Notes: a model not told the origin generated them from the sequence alone. A stretch of 64,000 nucleotides of DNA from Acheta domesticus (GCA_031308135.1 JAHLJT010000631.1:191908955-191972954); one strand, 5' to 3'; numbered from the stretch's first letter, positions 1 through 11,728 are shown. Numbers and translations are program-made.

Positions 1-169
1 AAAATAACTATTTTCACGTGATTTATAAAGCTCCTTTCCCGTAGGAAACGCTGTTAGCCGCAGAACCCAATTTGTCAGACTTTCAGCCTTTACTACTTTT
101 GATGTTGAACGTTTATCTTACAAGTTTAAGAGAAAACCAGACTTACGAGTTCCTGCAGCTCAAGGGGAG

Positions 170-560
170 GCCGTTCGGGTTTTACCCCTTTCTGAAGGTC
201 GTCATCAACCCATTACCCGGCGGCACAGCAAACCGAAAGCGCCGTAAATTTTTAAGTGGGCAGCAGGTGTTATCGCGGACGAAGCAACGCCGTCTAACGG
301 CCGTCGCGAAAAGTGCCTGCACGGCAACGAGCGCGGGCGAGCGGGACCGGGTCACGTGCTCTTTATGAGATTCGTTATCGGCCCACTTTAATTAGCATTC
401 GCGCTCTGGTGTTAACGGTCGCGTCACAGCTCGAACGCCCCGCCCCCGCCGCCTCGGGCGACCGATCGAACGGCGACTGGGCGCCGCCTGGGGGGCGGGA
501 GATCGCCCTCCGCTCGCGAGCGAGTTCGATTGTGAGCGCGGGCGCCTCAGCGCGGGAGTA
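170..560. other. CpG-rich block (copy A)
   Basis: A GC- and CpG-dense block in AT-rich surroundings; its copy B equivalent is at about 16695-17095. It contains E-box palindromes (cacgtg) but no recognisable exon. It could be an unmethylated promoter-type island. No TATA box or known gene can be assigned. Confidence 0.5.
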
Positions 561-1182
561 TCGGAAACTTCTGTACCATGGGCGTGGAACGTTATTACAG
601 GACAACGTATCTCAGAAGAAATGTTTCAAACTTCGAGGGTGTTTTGAAGATGATTACAAGGGGGCGAATTTCAATGAAATTTCATTTTTTTCCCTTTTCT
701 CTTTAGAACAATGCATTTTGGTATAGACATTAGTTTTCAGTTATGAGAAAAGGAAATGAACCATTTGTATACATTTTTTTCGTCGATTTCTATTAGTAGG
801 TGTCTTTTTACATTTTCCGTCATTGTTAAAGCATTTTCGCTGATTTAATTGATTTGATATTATTTTAATTGCACTTGCTTCACGTAATATTTACGAGATG
901 CAACACAAATTCTTCACAGAAATCCTGAGTAGCTTTTTAGATTTCTTAGCTGAGAAATGTTTTACTTTTACGTCATTACAATTTGCTTTTACGTCATTTT
1001 TTAAACCAATTTAGAACATTTTATTGATAACACTTATCTGGAAATTTTAACTTTTTGGTTGTTTTTTTTTTATTTAATAGGTGAATATTTTTAACATGAT
1101 CATGCTGAATGTAAATTTGAATCGTTTGGCTCCATCACGTGTCACGTGTCCAAACTCCTATCATTATAGGGTGTGTCTATGA
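561..1182. other. AT-rich DNA, no gene seen
   Basis: AT-rich sequence with homopolymer T runs and no feature I can identify. It recurs in copy B. Confidence 0.6.
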
Positions 1183-1330
1183 TAATCACCGGTCAGAGGA
1201 AAATTACCGGTCAGAGCCGCCGGCCGCTAGAACTTTCCTCCAGACAACGACAGAACTCGACCTAGCTATCTAGCTAGTGCCGAAAATCCTGTCACCGTTG
1301 AGACACGAACTGAGGACCTCCAGGTCAGAG
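1183..1330 (-). mobile_element. SINE family A, internal fragment (copy A)
   Basis: On the minus strand it matches the part of SINE-A just downstream of the tRNA-like head: the phrase aggattttcg, then a gctaggtcga-like segment and a gtctggagga-like segment. The A-box end is missing and the 3' body is absent, so it is a truncated, decayed copy. Confidence 0.75.
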
Positions 1331-3212
1331 ATATTTTGTGTACCTGCCGATCACCAAGTCATAAACTTTCAGAGGCTATCCCATATTTATTGGCCAAAAG
1401 TAATAATTTTCTATATCTCTACATGGCCTGCAAGTTCTAGCATTTATTACTGAGAGAATCTGTTTACGGGCGACTCACGTTAAGAATGTCTTCAATGAAG
1501 GTTAGGGGGCACTCATCATTAAACACTTACTATTTACGTGTTGAGTTCTGGAACAACATTCTTGATGTAATTTGGCGGCAAAGAACTGCCGTACTGAATA
1601 AATTATTGTAGTATTTGCGAAAATGTTTTTTTGGTGAAATATTTTATTTCTTGACGTGTACTGGTGTATTTATTTTTGTTTGTTGTGCGTGCGTACTCCT
1701 TTTTGGGGAAACCTATTTATGTGATTTTGTTCAGCACCGTTTCTGCTGCTGCAGGCTAGGGTTATATTACGTAATATTTGGAAAAAAATACAAGGAAAGA
1801 AGAAATGTAACACTGTTAACGATAAGTAAAATAAAATTTATATTAAAGTTTCATTGTTGACTAAATTGATATTTGAAGTCAAGAAACAAGTATTCCACAT
1901 GTAACTGATGTTAAACATTTCAGATTTCAGAATACTTCATGTTTTATTACACGTTATTCTTGTATACGTATTTTTGATAAATTTTTGTTCTTTTTCCATT
2001 GCTTTATTGATTTAATTAAGTGCTCGTCATTTATTACAAAATGAAATTAATGAACAGTAAAATTCTCCATACCAATTATAGAATGGGCCAATTAGTTGAA
2101 ATGCATTCTCATGAAATCGACACGCAAATATTTGATGTTTTCATCATGCAATGTACGTAGGCAGACAATTAAAGCAAATTGAAAACGTTCAAAAGGGTTA
2201 CAAGCTTATGTTACTCAGCTTTTGTGATCCACTTCATTCTTGAATTTTTTTTCAAAAGCTTAACTTGATAGAATTTTTTTCATGTATTGAGTGATATTTA
2301 TATTTCACGCTTCATTTCGTAATTAAATTGTAAACTGCTTTATTGTAAATTATCAATAAATGTACGTTTCTTTGTATTTCTATGCTTATGTAATATTCAT
2401 TTTTGAAACTGTATTCATATATATTTGCATCTTCCGTTCTATTATTTTCGATTATAGAAAAAAATATTTATATTCTCCATTATATTCTCATATATTATAT
2501 ATTATTCATTATATTATTATATTCATTATATTCTCCGTATATTATATTCTCCATATATTCTCTATATTATATTCTCCATTATATAAAGATTTTACACCTT
2601 TAAAGAAATCGAGAAAAATTAAATAAGAGTTCATCCTAGCCCAAAAATTAAATTCATCTCCGCCATACTTCATTCTAGCTCTATCTTTAAACGTATTTAA
2701 AAAAGGTAAATTGCAAGGCTTTGCATATACTTTGCTATAAAATGGGTTAAATACAAATATTTTTACAAATCAACTCAGATATGAAAGATAAGGCTTCGTG
2801 ATATTTTTTTCAATATGAGTTTGTTGGAAAGCAATAGGGACACACTGTCAGTATATCTTTGTCTTGTTACATTAGTCTACTTTTGTGGCTTTTAAAATAT
2901 GGAAAGTTAACCCGTCAGGCCAATACTGTATTTAATTACTCTGAATTTCATGAGAAAAATGTGGTTTTAGGCATTCAAGACCGAATCTTACAATCGAACT
3001 CCATATTTAATCAATTGCCCCACATATTAATTTATTATCCGTATTAATTTCCAATATAGACATATTAGCGTATAATAAATATTTTCTATCCTTAGCAAAA
3101 GTTTAATCAAATTTGAAGCATAAATGTACCGTTTAAGAAGTATAAAATTCTTTGTGAATGTACAAATCTTGCCAATTTTCCTGGAATGCGAGTGAAATCT
3201 CTTTCCCACACG
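1331..3212. other. AT-rich DNA with an AT microsatellite, no gene seen
   Basis: A long AT-rich stretch. At about 2470-2585 it carries an irregular microsatellite of attatattctccatat-type units (copy B: about 19009-19127). The short open frames here are AT-rich low complexity and shift between the two copies. Confidence 0.6.
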
Positions 3213-3261
3213 TCATATACAGTTTTTACTGTTTTTTTGACAAATAAATAAATAAATAAAT
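3213..3261 (+). mobile_element. Possible LINE 3' end with (AAAT)n tail (copy A)
   Basis: A catatacagtttttactg segment followed by a T run, gacaaa and (taaa)n. The same motif occurs inverted at 29026-29069 in unrelated flanks, so it is a dispersed repeat. A short tandem A-rich tail is typical of LINE 3' ends in insects. No reverse transcriptase is present, so the class is inferred. Confidence 0.45.
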
Positions 3262-6189
3262 TTAAACGTATTTTGCATTCATCAGATCATTTCCAAAAAC
3301 TGCGATATTTTTGATAGACATAGTAGAATATATATGAGTAAAGGTCAATGAAAAGGTTCTCTGATATTGCTTTTAAAACAGTAGATGAATATTTGAAATC
3401 TATGGAAATACTATTACAATGTCTTTGGAAAATGCTATATGATAATGCAACAATCTGTCAAGTGTTTAGAAATATCTGAGCAACGGATGGCGTTTACTGC
3501 TTCCCAAGGCTATGGGATGGCGGCGGGTTATTTTCTTAGTGCTTCTCAGTTTGCTAGTTCCAGCGGCCTGTCGAACAATATTGTGGCTTTTAGACTCACA
3601 AGCATTAGACAAATCTGGCAGTGAATTAAGAAAGGAAGAATCACTGGTGATTAATATTGAACGAGGAATCACGAAATGAAATTATATGGCAAAATCCTGT
3701 TCACAGTGAATATGAATCCTACGAAAGGTCCTCGCCAATGTCGAAGATGGAATTCTGTGGTATAACAACGCAGAGAAAAGTTATGAGTAATAAACGACTT
3801 AATGAGTATCATAAACTTTCTGAAATCCACACGACACGCAAATGAAAAATCGTCGTAAAAAATAACGTGAGTTTAGATTGCAGTGGAGATAACGGATTGC
3901 TTCACATAAAAATACAATGTCAATTCGTAACCTTTTTCATAAGTATGTGCCTGTAAGTATTAATAGTTTACGTTTTTGAAGTAAATGTTGGACTGGTAAT
4001 GCAGAAAACCGAATATCCATATGGCGTTATTATAATTATTTTCTCTTCTTTGTTAGGAAACCTATTGTATTGATATCCCGAGCACATTGTGATTGATGGA
4101 TTTTCGTCAGTGATGATTGTGATTAGTTCCAGGAATATTTGTTCACAAACACAGTTATGAATATGTCATACAATGTAGCTTCAAAGACATTGTTGCACTT
4201 TTTGGCAATAGGTAAAGATTGTATTTTTAAGAGGCTAGACTCTACGCCAATACGGACACAATACGGACACTCCCCGCCGCGCCTCCCTATTTAGTCGCAG
4301 CAATAATGTTACAATTGGAAGGTAACCAGTTTCAGTAGTAGATGAATCTCCTGCAAACACAAACCTTCCCAGAAGAATATTGTGTTTATACAATATATTA
4401 TATAATAAATAAAATGTAATAATTGACATTTCTTATTTAATCCTAATATAATGCCAATCATGTATTTCTCCTTTCAGAGAAATGGAATTCGAGAGATTGA
4501 AATTGTTACCTAGAAATATCACAGTATGAGATAGATGCGGTTTGTTAAAGAACAAACGCTTTTTATATAGTCATTGCCCCGCAGAAGTTGCATCAATATG
4601 AATAATCGCTCGTGCATAGGGGTCATTCGGTTTAAGTAGTCCAGAATTAAATTGGTCGTTTTACCATCTGAGAAAAACTTCATACTTTATATAAATTCCC
4701 TTATGTTTTGTGTTCAAAACTTTAAGAAAAATATTGTACGTGGTTCACAAAAGGCCATTTTTATTGTAAGCCGGGCGCCATTTTTCGCGTTTGTAGACGC
4801 GTACCTTTATAACTTTCACACTCAGCGTCAGGATGTTGTTGCTTTTTGAACCAAAGTGAATTGGATTCAGTCAACTACTCTAAATCAAAATGATGTTTAT
4901 CTACTAATATGTTTTCATTCGGGTGATATTTGCAACCAAACTATGAACGCGAATGAACAAATTTCGACTTTCAGGGCGCATTTTTTTAAGGAGGAATACA
5001 GTTTCAGCCTTATTTTTTCTGTGTTTTTACACATAACAGTTTAGTTACTTTATCTAAAATATCAACGATAAGTACCGTATCACTTAAAAATTACACCCTC
5101 CAAAATTTGGAATTGGATTTCTTCTGAAATAATATCTCTTTTAGGATATAGATAAAATTGAAATTTGCACACGTAGAAGATTGCAATAATAGCAAACAGC
5201 ATTCTGAGTTTCAAGTTTGAAAGTTAACTCAAATTGTGTTTAAAAAACTGTAAATTAACGCGAAAAATGCTTCATTTTCACATTGGAGAGAAGTGGTGAC
5301 AAGAAGTAATCATACTGTTTACCAAACCTACCCTACTTTACAATAATGAATGTTTTATTATCAAACATAAAAGCTTCAGAATATATAATTTTGAAAATGA
5401 TCTTAATACCCTTCATACTTTGCAAACAAAGGTAAGTTTATCTTGATTGTCAGAATTATAATTTAGTTGTAGAAAGTTAAATTGAAATTTAGCGAATTGA
5501 AAAATAACCAAAACAAAAGGAAATATTTTGAAGTGTCAATGGTGCAGCTTTGAATTTTCATAAGATCATGATATGCTCTGGAATTTTATCATTTCTTACT
5601 GATAGCGCCTTCAAGTTTCTTACAACTACATTCATTCTAAAATATAATCATTAATATGCGACATGAATACATAATTTTATTATTTTCATTGTATCATTTA
5701 AACGTGTAATTGGATTTCAAGACTTGATCACTGTAAATTAGCATTCGTTATGGACAGATTTATTGTACCTATGACATGGTATTATTTATTCTGTGATTCC
5801 GCAGGCATTTTGCCATGACGTGAAGCAAGTTCTTGAAGCCCCATCAAACAAATAAATAAATTTTAAAGACCAGATTAAGCAGTGCTAGATCACTTATAAT
5901 GGATTGATCCAGATTGATGCTGTAAAATAGCACATAATGAACAGTTCTTTCATTACATCAGCGAAATGGCAAACAAACGCACAAAACAAAAAATATATAT
6001 TTTTCATTTTTAATACAAAATTTATTTTGAAGCATTTTATTATTTGAAAACTTTAAAATGAAATAAAGAACTCAGCCTGAGTGCGTTCATAAATCCTGAC
6101 GAGTAAACCATTTACAAAACCGTTGCGTGAGAGCGATTTGGCGGCGCGCGTACGGGAAGGGCATGAGATTTAGTAACAGATGAGACGCA
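3262..6189. other. AT-rich DNA, no gene seen
   Basis: About 2.9 kb of AT-rich DNA with only short open frames. A short aaataaataaat run at about 5849 resembles the LINE-type tail but has no shared upstream motif. Recurs in copy B (19807-22760). Confidence 0.6.
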
Positions 6190-7130
6190 TATTGTCTCAT
6201 TCATAAGTGAAGGGCAACCGCGGCGTGGGGGCGGCGGCGACGGCAGCGACAGCGGCGGTGCTAGTGAGGGCGGCGGAGCGCTCTGCGACAAATTGGGATC
6301 TGGGCGACATGGCGGAACCGCGAGTCCTGCGCGAGCCGGGTGGTGAGGGTGGGGTGAGGAGGGGTGGGTTGAAGTCATGGAGAGCCCAGCTGGGAGTGGC
6401 CGTCGCTCGTGTAGGCGAAAGAGGTGACGTTTACGGGTGGGGGGACGGTTGACGGCTACAGCAGTGGAGGGCGGGGCCGGACGGAAGCGGGCAAGGTAAG
6501 GAACAGGAGCGTAGGAGGGCTGGCGGACGGGCTGTAGGGTGGTTTGAAGAGCGGGCAGGTACAGGAGGGGGATAGCGCGCGGACGCTGGCGGGTGCGGTC
6601 GAAGGTGGTGGTGAAAGTGGTGTGGGCAGGTTTGGGGGTGGGGGTGCGGATGGGTGTGGGTGAGTGCGGGTGAGTGTGGGTGTGTGCGGGAGGGTGTGGG
6701 GGGCGCGGTGGGTGCCGGTGGGCCCGAGCGATCGCGGGCAGCGTGAGAGGGGACGGGCGGGCATGGGCGCGTGTGGCGGGCGCGGGCGTAAGCGGGCGGG
6801 CGTACCAGGGCGGGCGTACGCGGGCGGGCGTACGCGGGCGGGCGTAAGCGGGCGGGCGTAAGCGGGCGGGCGCGGGCGGACCGTGGGCAGGCGACTGTGG
6901 GTGGAAGCGGGTGAGCGTGGGTGGGTGCTGGGGGAAGGATGCGAGAAGTGGAGGGCGGGCGAGGCAGAGAGCGGGGTGGGGTCGGGCGCCGCGCTCTGCC
7001 TGCAAACAGCGTCCGCGGCGCACCGCTGAGTGATGTGCGGCGGCTGACGGACGGCTCATCCCGCCACCCGCGCCGGCCGCCGCCGCCGCCGCCGCCGCGC
7101 GCAGTCCTGGCACTGCGTTGATTGTACGAG
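6190..7130. other. G-rich CpG island with minisatellite (copy A)
   Basis: A strongly GC-rich island, G-rich on the plus strand. It includes a catggcgg motif near 6309, degenerate ggtgtgggtgag repeats (about 6620-6710), a 14-bp minisatellite (about 6785-6880) and a short (GCC)n run (7078-7099). The long minus-strand Pro/Arg/His-rich frames come from this composition and are not kept in copy B. It could be a promoter island, but no transcription start can be fixed. Confidence 0.7.
6785..6880. repeat. 14-bp GC minisatellite (copy A)
   Basis: About six to seven units of the form gtacgcgggcgggc or gtaagcgggcgggc. Copy B has the same array at about 23357-23450 with equal unit number; one unit differs (cca versus cgc). 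Confidence 0.8.
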
Positions 7131-7226
7131 GTGATTATTTGTTCGTGCGCCAAGGTGCTAACTCGGATACGTGTGAGTTTATAGCTACTGAGTGGACATT
7201 AGAATCGAATGAAATGGAAACTAAAA

Positions 7227-7326
7227 NNNNNNNNNNNNNNNNNNNNNNNNNNNNNNNNNNNNNNNNNNNNNNNNNNNNNNNNNNNNNNNNNNNNNNNNNN
7301 NNNNNNNNNNNNNNNNNNNNNNNNNN
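7227..7326. other. Assembly gap of exactly 100 N
   Basis: There are 100 consecutive N bases. A round 100 is a common placeholder for a gap of unknown size between scaffolded contigs. Open frames that read through it are meaningless. Confidence 0.99.
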
Positions 7327-7700
7327 CTCCCCCGGCACCTCTTCGTCTGCCACACCCCCTCGGAGCAGTCCCTTCGGCGCCGAGCATCCCCAGATAAATG
7401 TTTTACGGCTTATTTTGCGACTTGGTGCTTCCGCCCTTGTGTCTCCCCGCCGCCATAATTGGGCCTGCGGGGGATCCCCCCATACCGCCTTGCTCCCCGC
7501 CTCCTGAAGCCCCGCAGATAAATAAGGCGAGCCGAGCAGGAGACGACGGCGTCCGCAGGAGGCGTTGGCGCGATACGAGGCTGGCAAAGGCGGAGCGATG
7601 GCAGTAAGGCGACGTAAGCCATGAAACCGGATAATGAGCGGGGAACGGGACCACGATTCGCTGGCGGCTGCGCGCATAGGTTTAATGTCCTCCATGTCTA
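7327..7700. other. CpG-rich sequence right of the gap
   Basis: GC-rich, CpG-dense sequence starting directly after the N gap. It does not resemble what follows copy B (23795 onwards), so the two sides of the gap are not simply continuous. No gene recognised. Confidence 0.5.
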
Positions 7701-7754
7701 TGTAAAAAGTTTTATTTTGTAACGTAGAAGTGTCTTTCTGTCTAGGGCTTTTAT

Positions 7755-8006
7755 TCTGCCGACATCCGGTTGTCCTTTACGTCGCAATGGGGCGCAAATT
7801 CGACCGTACACCAGACATTACGGGCTCTTCTGATACGGAACTAGATACTTGCGGGCTCTTCTGATCTGGAATTAGCAGAACGCGAGGCCCTTCAAAACAA
7901 CACAAAGACAAGGGACAAACAACCATGCCCAAGGCGGGACTCGAACTCGCGACCCTGTGAACTGAGGCGGTACATGCTCTTAGCTATCTCGGTCATCCAG
8001 ATCGGC
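7755..8006 (-). mobile_element. tRNA-derived SINE (family C)
   Basis: On the minus strand the element begins with a tRNA-like head; its B box reads gagttcgagtcccgcc (complement of 7925-7945) and an A-box-like tagctaagag lies about 35 bases upstream. The body downstream of the head differs from families A and B, hence a separate label. The body contains a tandem duplication of a gggctcttctgat segment (about 7829-7870). It is not a tRNA gene: the cloverleaf is imperfect and a long non-tRNA body follows. Confidence 0.7.
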
Positions 8007-8409
8007 ACTCGCAAAACATGAAACTTTGAGGTTTCAAGAAGTAACACAGAAACCAATGAGTACTCATCGTATCAAAGAACGGACCTGCACCACAGTCTAA
8101 CGCTAATAATTGATACATTTTAAGAAAAAGTAGTAAGTATATGGAGACACGTTTTAAACATTTCAGTGGCAGACATTTGACAACATTCACATGTTTTGAA
8201 TAAGTAAACAGTAACGTTTTCAGACAGACACTAGTAAAAGCGGCTCTCTCAGGGCATGTGTAGCGTGTTGAAAGTTCAATTTTTATCATTGGTGTTAAAA
8301 GTGAGATAATGATCAAGTGTTCAGATAAATTTGTGAACCCAAGAAAGAAATAATAACTTCGTTTGACCGCATCAGCTACTACAGACCTATTAATGTATCA
8401 TTAAGTGAC

Positions 8410-10068
8410 TGTAATGTAACGACGGGTAACATTGCCGTGGGTGAAACATTGCCACAACTTAAAAAAAAATTATGTAGCACTGTCTGTATCGTAAATTTAT
8501 TTGCTGTCTGAGTTCTCATACTTAGCTACCTCTCTTAGAAACATATTCAATCGTTTGTTGCATTGGGTTATTGTTGTAATCTTGAAATATCCGTAAATAT
8601 GTATAGTGTTTTGTGATGCAGCCAAATCTCGTTATCGAAACTTCGTTTATTTTGGATTAATTGAGTTGAAATAAATGACAAAGGTAAATAAATGTGCCAT
8701 GTCTTAGGCATGCTATGTCGTGAATTAATAATTATTCATTATAAACAAGGCAAAATGTATTAATAGCACATACTCCTTTTAGAGTAACATTGCCATCCTG
8801 GCGATTCCCCCCCCCCCACACATTTATGTCCTTTGAGAATAAATTCTTGCCTTAAAACAATTGACATTTGTGGGTGTATATATATCATTTCTAAAGCATA
8901 TCACTTATAAATTGTAAACATTGATGAATTACATTTGATACAAAATTACTTTTTTGTTGTCGCTATACATGCACTGTAACTTTGCCACGTAGACAAATAA
9001 AACATCCAATATCTACGGTTTACAAACCTATGATGAAGTTAAAATGCACTAAGCAATGGAAAAAGTTAATAGTGGAAAATTAAGTAGGAAAAGGTTACTT
9101 AGCTGTATCGAATTAGTAGGTCCACTTTAAATGACGTGTGTTATGACAAAATACAATATTGTTGCTGAATTTCCCAGACCAAATATAAAAAGGAGAAAGC
9201 CCTTTTTTCCCTATCGCATTGTATTACAATGTAAAACAGATAGTAAAATTTATTTAGACCAAGTTTTAAAACAGTATTTATCCCTTAAAAGTTCAAAAAG
9301 ATCCAACAAAAGGATTTTGGACAGTGAAATTTATAATAAAAGTTTACATTAAAAACCTATGTTTGTGGCAATAATAACAGATTTTAATGTAAACTGTTAT
9401 TATAAATTTGACTGTCCAAAATCTTTTTGAACTTTTAAATTAAATCTATGTGAAAGCCTTACAAAAGTATTTCAAGTATTTATCCCTGTTTAGAATATTT
9501 AAACTGTCAAAAATCAAAGGGTAATAATGTTCTTATGCCTATGTATGTGTTTCTGTTCCTTATCCAAATCTCACACATTTAAACATTGCCAGAGGCTTGG
9601 AAATAGAGGTGGCAACGTTTACCCCTGTGGGGTAACTTTGCCACTTTGCTTGCTTTTAAAAAAGTAATAAAAACATTCAAATTATGGAATTTTTAACAAA
9701 TATATAATTATTATTATGTGATGTATGAGTTTGAACAGTATTATTGAGTGTTATCTTTGAGTATTGTTCATTCCATTATTAAATAACTCAATATATTATT
9801 CTCAGCAATAATTTTTCTTTTAATTATTTTTTGAATTTTTATTAAATATTTTCCTACAATTTCTGGCTCAGTTCTTCATTATTATCCGTTTTATGGGTTA
9901 TTCATATAATTTGGAAACATATACAACTAATAAAGTGTTTAGTTTCATCGGTATTAGGTGGTATCATTTTCGACCCCGTAACTCCACTTACGTCCTAGAA
10001 TTTTCACAAATCCAGCTGAGGGTTAAAATAAACAAAGATGTGGCACTGTTACCCCCCGTTACCTTACA
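8410..10068. mobile_element. Candidate non-autonomous DNA transposon with 27-bp imperfect terminal inverted repeats
   Basis: Bases 8410-8436 and the complement of 10042-10068 match at about 23 of 27 positions. The core gggtaacattgcc also occurs inside, in both orientations: 8441-8455, 8782-8794, 8975-8988, 9581-9591, 9609-9625, 9628-9643. A 57-bp stem inverted repeat lies near the middle (9285-9438). This resembles the subterminal-repeat layout of hAT-like or foldback elements. No transposase is present and I see no clear target-site duplication, so the boundaries and the class are inferred. Confidence 0.5.
9285..9438. repeat. Long inverted repeat (hairpin)
   Basis: The left arm (9285-9354) and right arm (9382-9438) are reverse complements over about 57 bases with a few mismatches; the left arm carries an extra 13 bases between two gat triplets. 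The loop is about 27 bases. An RNA from either strand would fold into a long stem. This looks like a MITE-type palindrome or local inverted duplication; a microRNA precursor is less likely given the stem length and AT content. Confidence 0.85.
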
Positions 10069-10329
10069 CTTGAATAAAAGTAAAATTATAGTAAGGCTTC
10101 CTAAAGAATAGTGTATGACACATGGTAAAAGTGATTTTAATTTTCTCGTAGAAGAGTCGATAGGTAGCCGACTAGTGTCACGAATAACTATCTTATATGT
10201 AAAAAAACAATCACAGTGTTGAACATAATGTTCACAATGTTTAAAAGAATATTACAATCAACAACGACCAAAGATTACAGGCAAAAGAACGGAAGCATCC
10301 AGTGAAGTACTCATACTTTGCATTAATAT
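10069..10329. other. AT-rich DNA, no gene seen
   Basis: AT-rich spacer between the candidate TIR element and the next GC block; no feature identified. Confidence 0.6.
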
Positions 10330-10660
10330 AAAGAGATTTGATGTACGGCGAAAAACGAGCATGCTTGTCGCTTCACCACCGAATTCCAGCCGCACACGTA
10401 AACGGGCGATTCAACATTCCGCAATATTCTGAAGGGCGAGAGCTCAAGCGCCGACTCGGGGCCGCGAGACAGATGCCAGTCCATGACCCGTAGTGAACGC
10501 GTCCGTTTATCTGGCCCTTCGCTCCGTGCCCTTCTCGTTTTTTCTTCTCCTCCGACGCTGCGACGCGCTCTCCTGTTCAGCCTTGTGAACTCGAGACGGA
10601 GCATGAAGGCACGCGGGGGCGCCCGGACCATTTCGGGCCGTTGCACCGATTAGTCCAGTT
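10330..10660. other. Short CpG-rich block
   Basis: GC- and CpG-rich block of about 330 bases. The minus-strand frame through it (107 residues) is Arg-rich, matches no family I know and is probably compositional. Confidence 0.45.
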
Positions 10661-10940
10661 GGCGTTCGACATTTTTTGGTGTTAACGCACCATTAAGCTT
10701 GTAATTTTAAATCATTTATCTCCTGTGGACCATTTACGTGTTTTTTTCCCTAAAGGATAAAGACATTTGCGATGATCGAAAATCTTCATTCTGTCAAAAT
10801 GAAATTTAAAGTAATAAAATTATTTTGTTTATTTTAATTCAACACTGTAAAATTGTGTTTAATAGAAACAGAATCTGTAAGCATTCTTAATTTTATCATG
10901 TTTACGAAAGTTGGGTTAGTTACTACAAAATATTCCAAAG

Positions 10941-11143
10941 TGAGCGACAGCGTGAAAGAGAGAGATTGAGCATGAGAGAGTGCGATTGAGCGTGAGAGAG
11001 TGCGATTGAGCGTGAGAGAGTGCGATTGAGCGTGAGAGAGTGCGATTGAGCGTGAGAGAGTGCGATTGAGCGTGAGAGAGTGCGATTGAGCGTGAGAGAG
11101 TGCGATTGAGCGTGAGAGAGTGCGATTGAGCGTGAGAGTGAGC
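10941..11143. repeat. 20-bp minisatellite, ten units
   Basis: The unit is tgcgattgagcgtgagagag. Eight units from 10981 to 11140 are nearly perfect (the last has one change) and two degenerate units precede them (10941-10980). The Ser/His/Leu-rich minus-strand frames through it are a by-product of the repeat. Confidence 0.97.
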
Positions 11144-11622
11144 AAAGTTCTACAGTCATGTAAAGGAAAAAAATGAGATGATTCCATGGAATCACGGGAT
11201 GTAAAATGTTTATCCCGGTTGGCGCCTCGGTCTTAAGCCAAGTTCTTTCATCAACGTCTACATCCTAGCTTCGTTTTTAACGCAATTAAGTGTATTCAGA
11301 AACTTTTCTCTGAATAAATATTGCAAAGACATTTTATTATCTCGTTCAGTCCGAGAGTCACCTTGATGCATGAAAACCCAAAACAAAGGTTTTCCATGAA
11401 AAATACAAAATCCCATGTATGTGTGTTGGGTCAAAGTTAAAGGAGAAAGCTTCTGAGGGTCATTGCATGTTTAAAAATGGGACTGGTATAGAAGTCATCA
11501 CTTCTGCAAGCTATTTTTCAAGCGATTATACTGGTTGTTTACAGTTACACGCGTAAACTAATTTTGTTATGTAAATACCAAGTGGCAGGTTCTGCACCAA
11601 CTATGACACCCAAGTAAATTAG
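11144..11622. other. Intergenic DNA, no gene seen
   Basis: Mixed-composition sequence after the 20-bp minisatellite; nothing recognised. Confidence 0.55.
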
Positions 11623-11728
11623 GTGCAGCGGGTAGATCACCGCTACCTCCCGAAGAAAAAAAACGTGCGCTACACTACAGAACTAATGCCTTTAGAAGTT
11701 GACGTGCCCAGTCAATCAAACTAACGCA
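11623..11728 (+). mobile_element. SINE family A, 3' fragment
   Basis: Matches the 3' third of SINE-A: a gatcaccgctacctcccg segment, an A-run, the gaactaatg and agttgacg phrases, and a degenerate AATC-type end (gtcaatcaaac). The head and A/B boxes are absent (5'-truncated). Confidence 0.8.

Larger units (their letters stand above)
1..7226 (+). repeat. Direct near-identical copy A of a 7.2-kb segment (probable assembly redundancy)
   Basis: This stretch matches 16526-23794 almost base for base and in the same order. The visible differences are mainly single-base indels in homopolymers plus scattered substitutions; copy A is 43 bases shorter overall. Copy A begins at or before the window edge and ends exactly at the N gap. 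It holds a CpG-rich block, a SINE-A fragment, an AT-rich microsatellite, a possible LINE tail and a G-rich island, each listed separately. Open frames differ between the copies: the 333-residue minus-strand frame at 6112-7113 is shorter and rearranged in copy B. This argues against coding function. Most likely a contig end overlapping the next contig; a real recent duplication is the alternative. Confidence 0.95.

Noticed and set aside
72..726. Open frames in the CpG block of copy A (98 and 137 residues)
   Set aside because: Indels between copies A and B alter these frames, and no domain is recognisable.
7118..7695. Frames reading through the N gap
   Set aside because: They include 100 undefined bases and are meaningless.
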